Positions 1 to 5,244 of a stretch of DNA of 5,244 nt are shown here, in pieces. A program made the translations under genes and the position numbers. Position 1 is the first letter of the stretch; every line of letters starts with the position of its first letter. The notes beneath the pieces are model-generated. The model did no database searches and was not told the origin of the DNA. It was given only the letters and a program-made list of their open reading frames with translations. This DNA comes from J088 sp003695505 [NCBI: Candidatus Dadabacteria bacterium] (GTDB taxonomy: Bacteria > J088), in assembly GCA_003695505.1 (NCBI GenBank), contig RFIY01000079.1, positions 1 through 5,244 of the forward strand, written 5' to 3'.

Positions 1-464
1 AGGATCGTACGAATCGTTTCGCGAAACTGCGCCAGCATCCGTTCACGGATCGTGGCGTATTCAGGCTCCGACATCGCTTCGCGGACGAGGACCGGAAGCA
101 GGTCGCCGACGGCGAACATGGCGTCGAGGTAGTGTTCGAACAGCGCGCCGAGGCGCAGATACGCGTCCTGCGCGCTGGTCGGCGCCTGCCGAAAGCGCTC
201 GACCATCGTGGCCAGCGCATCGGTTTTTTCGACAAAGAGCCCGCGAAAGACCTCATCGCGGTTGGCGAAGTGGCGATAGAAGGTGCGTCGCGAGACGCCG
301 GAAGCGGACAGGATGTCCTCGACCGTGCAGCCGTGATAGCCACGCGTGGCAAAGGCCTGTTCGGCATGTTGCAGGATGCGTTGGCGCGCCTGACTGCCGC
401 GCGGCCGGCCGCGTTTGCGCGGCTGGCATGAAAGGACGGGTTCACGGCGATCGGCGTTGGGCAC
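1..464 (-). CDS. TetR/AcrR-family transcriptional regulator (3' part outside window)
   Basis: This is a DNA-binding repressor of the TetR family, shown by its N-terminal domain; 154 codons are visible and the C-terminus is lost off the left edge. A basic arm (RKRGRPRGSQARQRIL, about residues 16-31) leads into the first helix (AEQAFATRGYHG, 34-45). The helix-turn-helix covers about 46-66 and ends in the family hallmark SGVSRRTFYRHF, followed by ANRDEVFRGLF. The rest is the start of the helical ligand-binding and dimerisation domain, which says nothing clear about the inducer. I chose the GTG at 462-464 because AAGGAG lies 4 bases upstream; no ATG precedes the conserved domain in frame. It diverges from a DUF1330-like gene, and a perfect inverted repeat lies between them, so it probably represses itself and that neighbour. 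The family is certain; the target and ligand are inference or unknown. Confidence 0.93.
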   Translation of the reverse strand, partial: MPNADRREPVLSCQPRKRGRPRGSQARQRILQHAEQAFATRGYHGCTVEDILSASGVSRRTFYRHFANRDEVFRGLFVEKTDALATMVERFRQAPTSAQDAYLRLGALFEHYLDAMFAVGDLLPVLVREAMSEPEYATIRERMLAQFRETIRTI

Positions 465-477
465 GATGCTCCTTTTA

Positions 478-495
478 TGCTACATTAGTGTAGCA
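478..495. promoter_or_regulatory. Perfect inverted repeat, candidate TetR operator
   Basis: The sequence TGCTACA-TTAG-TGTAGCA has two perfect 7-base arms around a 4-base spacer. It lies in the AT-rich centre of the 95-bp region between the divergent TetR and DUF1330-like genes, 14 bases upstream of the TetR start codon. Size, symmetry and position fit a TetR dimer operator. A weak rightward promoter can be drawn around it, with -10 TAATAT at 498-503 and a poor -35 at 475-480, which would put the repeat between the two hexamers. The repeat is seen directly; the operator role is inferred. It is unlikely to be a terminator because it is followed by no T-run and lies upstream of both genes. Confidence 0.75.
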
Positions 496-548
496 ATTAA
501 TATGGCAGATTCACGCGCCGATGTCGAGTCCGGCGCCTGACACGCAAC

Positions 549-555
549 AGGAGGT
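549..555 (+). promoter_or_regulatory. Ribosome binding site that decides a GTG start
   Basis: AGGAGGT is a full-strength Shine-Dalgarno sequence 4 bases before GTG 560. It is the reason for placing the start of the DUF1330-like gene 13 codons downstream of the first in-frame ATG (521). Confidence 0.8.
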
Positions 556-559
556 CAAC

Positions 560-1246
560 GTGGCCATCGATCGAAGCGCGTTTGTGCGTCTGGCGCGGCG
601 CCCCACGTTCACACCGACCGATTGTCCGAATTTCATCCGCTATCGTGACGAGCGCTGGTATCACTGGTACGCGAGAGTCATTGCGCCATTGCTCGCGGTG
701 ACCGGCGGTGGGCCGATGTTTGTCGGCGCGCCAATCGAGGTCTTGTCGGGCGACTACCCGTTCGAGACCTGGATGGTCGTGCGCTATCCGACCCATCGCA
801 GGATGCTTGCGATGATTGTGAATCCGTACTACACGTTCGTCTGTAATCCCTTACGAGAACGGGGCACGGCCGTACTTGAGCTCGCCTTTACCGAACCGCA
901 GCACGCCGACAAAGAGCTGGCCAGGCAGCGCGAGGTGCTGGGTCTGCATCTTGCACCGGCCGAGCAAGACCCGGTTCCTGAGCTCAGCCGACTCGCCGGC
1001 GCGCGTGGGTTGCGCGTCGTCTACGCCAGCCGCTCACGCTATGATTTCGATTTCATCACGCGCCCACGGCCCGTTGATCCATCGCCACTGACCTGGCCGG
1101 TGACCGTTGCGCTGGCCGGGCCGACAGAGGAACTACGCGCGTTTGTCGCGGATCCAGAGGTCTCCGCGATCTTGCGGGCGCAGAAGCGTGCCGCCGCGGT
1201 GCGGTACCGCCGCAAGGGGACGAAAGAGATGCTTGGCCTGTCTTGA
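560..1246 (+). CDS. DUF1330-like (dimeric alpha/beta-barrel type) protein
   Basis: This 228-residue soluble protein has no signal peptide or membrane segment. Residues about 52-110 resemble the DUF1330/dimeric alpha-beta-barrel type: a strand and loop (GPMFVGAPIEVLSGDYPFET), then VVRYPTHRRMLAMIVNPYY with the typical strand-helix pattern, then LRERGTAVLELAF. Residues about 177-210 (LTWPVTVALAGPTEEL and RAFVADPEVSAILRAQKR) may form a second, weaker module of the same fold. I chose GTG at 560 over the in-frame ATG at 521 because AGGAGGT (549-555) lies 4 bases before it, while the ATG has no recognisable ribosome site. The gene is divergent from a TetR regulator across a palindrome, so it is probably the repressed target. 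Members of this fold include monooxygenases, isomerases and many proteins of unknown function, so no reaction is assigned. The gene is certain; the family is a pattern-based call. Confidence 0.8.
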   Translation: MAIDRSAFVRLARRPTFTPTDCPNFIRYRDERWYHWYARVIAPLLAVTGGGPMFVGAPIEVLSGDYPFETWMVVRYPTHRRMLAMIVNPYYTFVCNPLRERGTAVLELAFTEPQHADKELARQREVLGLHLAPAEQDPVPELSRLAGARGLRVVYASRSRYDFDFITRPRPVDPSPLTWPVTVALAGPTEELRAFVADPEVSAILRAQKRAAAVRYRRKGTKEMLGLS

Positions 1247-1249
1247 ATA

Positions 1250-1648
1250 TCAGTCCCGGGCGAGTTCCGGTTCGATTTCCAGCCAGACGTGATCACTGCC
1301 GGGACGAAGCCGGCCGAGCAGCTCGAGGATCCAGTACTGCCAGCCGTATTTGCGCCGGAAAGCCTGCCGTGCGACCGATGCTTCGCTGCGTTCGAGCAGG
1401 CGTGTCATCCGGCCGCTTACCACGGGGCCGAATGTGCGCTTGCCGGAAACATTGCAGGGTTGCATCTCGCAGGCTGGATTGTTGCGCAGGCGCCGTACTT
1501 TCCAGGTGTCTCGGTTGGTCCAGATGTAGATCTTGCCCTCGTCGCAGGCAACCCAGACCGGGGTGGATTTGCGTTCACTATTCTTGCGAAACGTCGTGAA
1601 TGCAATGTACGTCGCATCACAGATCTGCTGTACATCCGAACGGCTCAT
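1250..1648 (-). CDS. PPOX-class flavin/F420-dependent enzyme, Rv2061-like
   Basis: This 132-residue protein has the pyridoxamine-5'-phosphate-oxidase-like split-barrel fold. It matches the pattern of the small Rv2061-type PPOX family (annotated as probable F420-dependent) along its full length. Key segments are YIAFTTFRKN (14-23), STPVWVACDEGKIYIWTN (28-45), the basic cofactor-phosphate region WKVRRLRNNPACEMQPCNV (49-67), GPVVSGRMTRLL (74-85), and the aromatic tail RKYGWQYWILELLG (99-112). Such proteins are cytosolic dimers binding FMN or F420 and reducing small substrates; which cofactor is used cannot be read here. ATG 1648 is chosen because AGGAG (1657-1661 on the complement) precedes it by 8 bases; longer in-frame starts run into the neighbouring gene and lack the family pattern. 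It ends 3 bp from the converging DUF1330-like gene and diverges from the orphan at 1730, so it is probably a single-gene unit. Confidence 0.88.
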   Translation of the reverse strand: MSRSDVQQICDATYIAFTTFRKNSERKSTPVWVACDEGKIYIWTNRDTWKVRRLRNNPACEMQPCNVSGKRTFGPVVSGRMTRLLERSEASVARQAFRRKYGWQYWILELLGRLRPGSDHVWLEIEPELARD

Positions 1649-1729
1649 CGGTGTTGCTCCTGTCGGCAGGCATCGTGTCGTAGCATGATGATAGCGCGCA
1701 AATGGCCGCAGCCGCGAATGGAGAAGACC
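1649..1729. promoter_or_regulatory. Divergent intergenic region between PPOX and orphan genes
   Basis: This 81-bp gap must hold the promoters of both the leftward PPOX gene and the rightward 120-residue orphan. I see ribosome sites for both, but no pair of -35/-10 hexamers that I would defend on either strand. A small 4-base-arm repeat, CCTG-TCGG-CAGG at 1659-1670, partly covers the PPOX ribosome site. Confidence 0.4.
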
Positions 1730-2092
1730 ATGGGCTCGATGGATGATCTGCAACGATGGACGGCACCGTGGGACCGCAAAGAGGGGCTTCGTCCCGGCGA
1801 TGAGGTGCTGGTACTGGAGTCGGAACCAGAGCCATGGATGTTGCAGGCCACGGAGGTCCGGGAGGGACTGGCGCTCGACCGCCTGCAACCGCCGCAGCCC
1901 GGCTGGGTGCGGGTTGCCGATGTGCCCGACCACCTGCTGCGACTGCTGGCTGAACAGGTCTATCTCGACTGTGACGCCGCGGTCGGCTGTTGCGGCGCGC
2001 TGGCCAATCCGATTGTCGTCGACGAGGCTGTCGCCCAGTTGCACCGCACCGTCGGCATCTGGCGGGTCGCCGGGACTCCGGTCAGCGTGTAA
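1730..2092 (+). CDS. Hypothetical protein, 120 residues
   Basis: I do not recognise this protein. It is acidic, probably cytosolic, and lacks a signal peptide or membrane segment. The N-terminal half has a turn-rich beta-like stretch (GLRPGDEVLVLESEPEPWML, 19-38) and a PPQPGWVRV segment (54-62). The second half looks helical (VPDHLLRLLAEQVYLDCDAA, 65-84), carries three close cysteines (C81, C87, C88, the last two in GCCG), and ends in LHRTVGIWRVAGTPVSV. The reading frame stays open far upstream, but that part is antisense to the PPOX gene. I prefer ATG 1730 because GGAGA (1720-1724) sits 5 bases before it; ATG 1718 and ATG 1739 are alternatives. Its last 11 bases overlap the end of the converging DUF2236 gene. 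The two cysteine clusters could bind metal or form a disulfide, but this is speculation. Confidence 0.7.
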   Translation: MGSMDDLQRWTAPWDRKEGLRPGDEVLVLESEPEPWMLQATEVREGLALDRLQPPQPGWVRVADVPDHLLRLLAEQVYLDCDAAVGCCGALANPIVVDEAVAQLHRTVGIWRVAGTPVSV

Positions 2093-3341
2093 AGGTCTCG
2101 ACGGCGGTGTACTGCGCCTTGCGTTCGCCGAGCCTCTGGCGTAACCAGCGTTCATTGGCGCGGACCGACTGCCGGTCAAGCCAGCGATCAAGCAGGGGAA
2201 CGACGCGACGCATGCTTTCCCGGGCCAGAACGAACGGCGTCTGCGCCAACGGCAGCAGTGGGGTCAGGCCCGCTGGCGGCAATTCGAACTGCCGCTGTGT
2301 GGCCGGTGGAATGAACAGCCCGACGTAGCCACGTTGCAGCAAATATTCAAACCATTTCCGGGCTCGTTCCGGTAGCGGCTCTTCGCCCTTTGGCGCGTAG
2401 CTTTTGACGTAAGACTGGACCAGCCATTTGCCGTCGTCGCCGGAGCCATTGATGCTCTTGATCTCTGATGCGAGCATCAGCCGGGCCGCGTCCTCGATCG
2501 ATTCCGGATACCAGCGCGGCTGCACACCCATGACATGGCCGACGTAGCGCCAGAAATGCATCGTCGCCAGAATGTCGTCACGGGTGTTGATGTGGCCGAG
2601 CAGTCGCAGCATGTAACCAGGAATGAAGCTGCCGCCCATCAGGGTCAGCAGCGCATCGCCCTGGCTGATCGGTACGCCCCAGGCGTCGAGATCCCAGTCG
2701 GGGTGATCGAGCAGGCGGCGACGGACGAATACATGCATCATGCGCACGCGCAGCGCGGTGCGAATGCCGATGCCGCCGCGATCCAGGCCACCTGGCTGTG
2801 ACACGTCGTGCCAGAACTGCGCGGTTTCAAGAAAGCGACTGTTCGTGTTCTTTCCGGCATACGCCCCCGTGAATACGAGCGGCTTGGCAACCGAGTTTTC
2901 GCGGTAACCGTGCAGCGTAATCGCACCGGCGTTGCTGTAGAGATGAGAGCGCCAGTTGCGAAACACTTTTGCGCCGCGCTCGACGAGCCGGCGGTCGACC
3001 CAGTCCGGGTCGCGTTCGACCTCGTCGAACAGGCGCAGCAGGGACTCTGGCGCGTTGGCAACGCTGTTTACACCCTGTTCGAGCGCGGTGTCGAGCATGG
3101 CGCGGCCAGCCTGCTGGCCCTGGGTCATATAGACTTCGTCAATGAAGGCCTCGGCAACGGGATCGGCATCGTAGTACGTCGAGGCCCAGGTGCGCACGGT
3201 AGCGTCGGGTAGCCACGGATCGCAGCGGAACAGTATCCGCACGAGACGCGCGCGCTTCTGCGCCCACGGTTTGTCGCGATTCTCCCAGTAACGGAATTCA
3301 GTCGGAATACGCATCATTGGCCAGGGAGCGGCAGCGTCCAT
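2082..3341 (-). CDS. DUF2236 / MpaB-Lcp-type oxygenase family protein
   Basis: This 419-residue protein belongs to the DUF2236 family, which includes latex clearing protein Lcp (a b-type haem rubber oxygenase) and the fungal MpaB oxygenase that cleaves a prenyl side chain. Family segments in order are RYWENRDKPW (17-26), the helix around DPVAEAFIDEVYM (60-72), LYSNAGAITLHGYRENSVAKPL (134-155), SRFLETAQFW (168-177), the RVRMMHVFVRRRL segment (198-210), MHFWRYVGHVMGVQPRWYPE (261-280) and GLFIPPATQRQFELP (341-355). H203 is the likely proximal haem ligand. There is no signal peptide, so it is probably cytosolic, unlike secreted Lcp. ATG 3341 has GGAG 6 bases upstream. It lies 53 bp downstream of the lipoprotein gene on the same strand with no visible terminator between, so it is probably the last gene of that operon. 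The substrate is unknown; a lipid or terpenoid is inference. Confidence 0.9.
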   Translation of the reverse strand: MDAAAPWPMMRIPTEFRYWENRDKPWAQKRARLVRILFRCDPWLPDATVRTWASTYYDADPVAEAFIDEVYMTQGQQAGRAMLDTALEQGVNSVANAPESLLRLFDEVERDPDWVDRRLVERGAKVFRNWRSHLYSNAGAITLHGYRENSVAKPLVFTGAYAGKNTNSRFLETAQFWHDVSQPGGLDRGGIGIRTALRVRMMHVFVRRRLLDHPDWDLDAWGVPISQGDALLTLMGGSFIPGYMLRLLGHINTRDDILATMHFWRYVGHVMGVQPRWYPESIEDAARLMLASEIKSINGSGDDGKWLVQSYVKSYAPKGEEPLPERARKWFEYLLQRGYVGLFIPPATQRQFELPPAGLTPLLPLAQTPFVLARESMRRVVPLLDRWLDRQSVRANERWLRQRLGERKAQYTAVETFTR

Positions 3342-3394
3342 CAGGGACTCCGTTCGAAACAGTCAGTCTTGACGGTTATTGTCGCGCGGCGACG

Positions 3395-4723
3395 TTACTC
3401 TGTCAAACCATTGTTCCGGCGGTCCGGTCGCAGCAGTCCATAGCCAAATGCGCGGTCACCCGTACTTTCGGTCCAGACCAGATCGAAGGCCTCGCTCGAA
3501 CAGCCACTGGCGGGCAACGCAAAGGCATCTGCGGGGCGAGCTTCGCAATTTGTATCCGATGCCCATGCGAATGCGGTTGCGGCGGTCCCGGATGTCGTGA
3601 ACTCGATTGCCGTACAAGCGGGCCTTCCGTTGGCCGATTCACTGACGCGGGTCGGCCAACCGGGCACCGTGCGTGCGATCGTGGTCTGGTGCGTGGCCGC
3701 CAGAACGGCCGTCACAGCGCCCAGCGCGTCGAACCAGGTCACCGTCGTGGTCTCGGCGGTACCATCCAGATCAAAGTCGGCCTCGATGATGGCCCGGTCG
3801 GGCGACGTTTCGTATTGCCAGGACAGCAATGCTGCGTTGGCGCCTGTGGCATCACGAATCTGGGCGCTCCGGGGGCGACCGCTTCCGTCGTTACTAAAGG
3901 TGACGACCTGGCGCAGGGCGCTGCGACCATCCGTCTCGCGGATCGTTTCGATTGCGCCGGCCGGGCTGCGGTCGGCGGCGATACGTGTGTCGATCAGGCC
4001 GTCGGCGGCATGGCCATCGAGGCCATCGATCCAGAGATCATACGCCTCCGCACGGGTCGCGACGACAACGACGGCCGTCAGTGCGAGGTCGGCGTCGATC
4101 GCGGGGACGAGGCAACGCGAATCGAGCAGGGCGCTCGCCTGCGATACGGTCTGCGGTGCCTCGTCCGGCAATGTGGGCGCGAACGTGCCAAACGACGACA
4201 AAGCCACGGTCATGGCGGTCCCCGTGACGCTTGCCGGCGTCAGGGTGTCGATCCCTCCAGGCAATACCAGCGTGACGGTGGCGTCGTTGAGCTGCCGTGT
4301 GTCGAGTTGCCCGAAAGCGGGTCCCCTCCGGAATGGTAACGTCAGCCAGGCCGGTCCCGCCAGTAGTGCCTCCTGGCGCGACAACGGATTTTCGACGTGC
4401 GCTTCGACAAATGCCCCCACATCCGTGACGCCAAACGGACGAAGGTCCGCGCGATCGCGCGGGGCGACCCATGCGAGCAGTGTCGGGGCCGCCGGAAGAA
4501 GTGTCTCCGGCGATGCCGTCAGGCGTGTGCCATAGGCCGGATCAGCCGGGTCGTCGATGATGACGGCAGGTTGTGCCTCATTCGTCCAGCGCGCAACGAA
4601 CGCGCCGGCTTCGCGCAGCTCGGCCATACGGTCGGCCACGATCTGTTCATCGATGCCGGTGGTCGGTGCCCCGAAACAACCGACGCAGGCGCACGCAGCC
4701 AACAGCGCGACCGCTCGCCTCAT
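3395..4723 (-). CDS. Predicted lipoprotein of unknown function, 442 residues
   Basis: I do not recognise this protein by family. It opens with a short export signal: two arginines, a hydrophobic run, then MRRAVALLAACACVGCFG. Either LAAC (Cys11) or CVGC (Cys16) could be the lipobox; Cys16 gives a more normal signal length. The mature protein is rich in Ala, Thr and Asp and looks beta-rich. About 270-345 resembles YD/RHS-like strand repeats (RQVVTFSNDGSGRPRSAQIR, LLSWQYE, TVTWFDALGAVTAV), with a DFDLDG calcium-loop-like stretch at 316-321. C204, C370, C393 and C408 could form disulfides in the periplasm. Its ATG overlaps the stop of the upstream FAD oxidase (ATGA, 4720-4723), so the two are probably translationally coupled. 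Two long open frames run antisense, but the signal peptide and the coupling favour this strand. It could be a binding or scaffold protein of the envelope. Confidence 0.85.
   Translation of the reverse strand: MRRAVALLAACACVGCFGAPTTGIDEQIVADRMAELREAGAFVARWTNEAQPAVIIDDPADPAYGTRLTASPETLLPAAPTLLAWVAPRDRADLRPFGVTDVGAFVEAHVENPLSRQEALLAGPAWLTLPFRRGPAFGQLDTRQLNDATVTLVLPGGIDTLTPASVTGTAMTVALSSFGTFAPTLPDEAPQTVSQASALLDSRCLVPAIDADLALTAVVVVATRAEAYDLWIDGLDGHAADGLIDTRIAADRSPAGAIETIRETDGRSALRQVVTFSNDGSGRPRSAQIRDATGANAALLSWQYETSPDRAIIEADFDLDGTAETTTVTWFDALGAVTAVLAATHQTTIARTVPGWPTRVSESANGRPACTAIEFTTSGTAATAFAWASDTNCEARPADAFALPASGCSSEAFDLVWTESTGDRAFGYGLLRPDRRNNGLTE
4720..4723 (-). promoter_or_regulatory. ATGA stop-start overlap (translational coupling)
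   Basis: On the leftward strand the TGA stop of the FAD oxidase and the ATG of the lipoprotein share ATGA. No strong Shine-Dalgarno sequence is seen just before this ATG (the preceding bases are GGCGTCTGCCC), so the lipoprotein probably depends on ribosomes finishing the oxidase. Confidence 0.75.
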
Positions 4724-5244
4724 GGGCAGACGCCGGGGTTCATGATCCCACCGGGGTCACAGCTCGCCTTGATCGCGCGCAGCGCCGCGATCGCCCCCTC
4801 GGGCAGTTCCCGCTGGCCCCATTCGCGGTGGTCCCGCCCCATCGCGTGGTGGTGGCTGGCGGTGCCGCCTCCCTGAAACACGGCTTCCTGGGCGGCGCGT
4901 TTGAGCGTCCACCACTGGTCAATCAGGTCGCCATGCCGCCCGGTGCCGTAGAACGAGAAGTAGAGCGCGACGCCATCGGGGTATGCATGGGTTGAACGGC
5001 ACAGCACCGCGCCACCCCCGCAGACCTCGTTGAGTGCATCGAGGACCGTGCTGCGAACTTCCTGATAGAAGTCTGCGGCACGGTGCCACGGAATCGCCGT
5101 TTCGAAGGTATCGGCAATGACGGCATGGTCGATCAACACATCACGAAGATACGGTTGCCGGAAGAATGCCTGTTTCCATTCCGCCGCGCCTTCGCCGCCG
5201 GCGGCGGTTTTCGCTTTCTGTTTGCCGCCCATTGCCGTCAACAG
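4720..5244 (-). CDS. FAD-linked oxidase, AGPS-like, C-terminal part (5' end outside window)
   Basis: The last 174 residues of a VAO/PCMH-type FAD oxidase are visible; the FAD-binding N-terminal half lies beyond the right edge. The fragment matches the C-terminal cap domain of alkyldihydroxyacetonephosphate synthase (AGPS)-like proteins: PYLRDVLIDHAVIADTFETA (31-50), the strand THAYPDGVALYFSFYG (85-100), the helix around WWTLKRAAQEAV (111-122), the signature GGGTASHHHAMGRDHREW (125-142) with the His triplet at 131-133, and the ending IKASCDPGGIMNPG (158-171). In AGPS the His triplet and a Tyr in the YF-x-F strand are important for the ether-bond reaction on acyl-DHAP. Bacterial relatives include many oxidases of unknown substrate, so ether-lipid synthesis is only one possibility. 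It is the first visible gene of the leftward operon and overlaps the lipoprotein gene by 4 bases. Confidence 0.9.
   Translation of the reverse strand: MLTAMGGKQKAKTAAGGEGAAEWKQAFFRQPYLRDVLIDHAVIADTFETAIPWHRAADFYQEVRSTVLDALNEVCGGGAVLCRSTHAYPDGVALYFSFYGTGRHGDLIDQWWTLKRAAQEAVFQGGGTASHHHAMGRDHREWGQRELPEGAIAALRAIKASCDPGGIMNPGVCP

Noticed and set aside
132-431. Rightward 99-codon open frame
   Set aside because: It is antisense to the helix-turn-helix region of the TetR gene and shows no domain of its own.
502-540. 12-codon open frame (MADSRADVESGA) before the DUF1330-like gene
   Set aside because: It has no ribosome site and no leader-peptide feature such as a codon run or attenuator hairpin.
1659-1670. 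Small inverted repeat CCTG-TCGG-CAGG over the PPOX ribosome site
   Set aside because: Four-base arms are expected by chance in GC-rich DNA and the centre is not symmetric, so it is not enough to call an operator or RNA switch.
1289-1729. Upstream extension of the orphan gene's reading frame
   Set aside because: It is antisense to the well-recognised PPOX gene and has no ribosome site at its first ATG; the credible start is at 1730.
1649-2191. N-terminal extension of the PPOX frame (start at 2191)
   Set aside because: The extension is low-complexity and Arg/Ser/Pro-rich, runs across the orphan gene, and does not belong to the PPOX family; ATG 1648 has its own Shine-Dalgarno sequence.
3342-3394. 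Possible terminator or promoter in the 53-bp gap between the lipoprotein and DUF2236 genes
   Set aside because: Only a 4-base-arm GTCA/TGAC repeat is present, with no GC-rich stem followed by T-run and no convincing hexamers.
3317-4535. Two long rightward open frames (3317-4339 and 3597-4535) antisense to the lipoprotein gene
   Set aside because: Their translations are Arg/Gly- or Ser/Arg-rich with no recognisable domain, as expected opposite a GC-rich gene. The leftward frame has a lipoprotein signal and an ATGA link to the upstream oxidase.

Overview
The window is GC-rich (clearly above 60% by eye, not counted), tightly packed chromosomal DNA. The gene families (TetR regulator, DUF1330-like protein, PPOX-fold protein, DUF2236/MpaB-type oxygenase, FAD-linked oxidase, short lipoprotein signal) suggest a free-living proteobacterium, perhaps a gammaproteobacterium with an oxidative lipid or hydrocarbon lifestyle. 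That placement is inference; there is no rRNA or other marker gene. I saw no tRNA, rRNA, CRISPR array, insertion sequence or sign of recent mobility.

Left part (1-1246): a TetR-family repressor, cut by the left edge, runs leftward. A 228-residue DUF1330-like protein runs rightward. The two share a 95-bp intergenic region holding a perfect inverted repeat (TGCTACA-TTAG-TGTAGCA, 478-495), which is a good candidate for the repressor's operator. Both genes start at GTG behind a strong Shine-Dalgarno sequence.

Middle part (1250-2092): a leftward 132-residue PPOX-class flavin/F420 split-barrel protein of the Rv2061 type ends 3 bp from the DUF1330-like gene. It diverges from a rightward 120-residue protein that I do not recognise. 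That orphan converges with, and overlaps by 11 bp, the last gene of the next block.

Right part (2082-5244): three leftward genes look like one operon. In transcription order they are the C-terminal part of an alkyldihydroxyacetonephosphate-synthase-like FAD oxidase (cut by the right edge), a 442-residue predicted lipoprotein whose start overlaps the oxidase stop in ATGA, and, after 53 bp, a 419-residue DUF2236/MpaB/Lcp-type putative haem oxygenase. Two potential redox enzymes around an envelope lipoprotein of unknown function is the most interesting arrangement here. Lipid or terpenoid oxidation is a reasonable guess, but the sequence does not fix the substrate.
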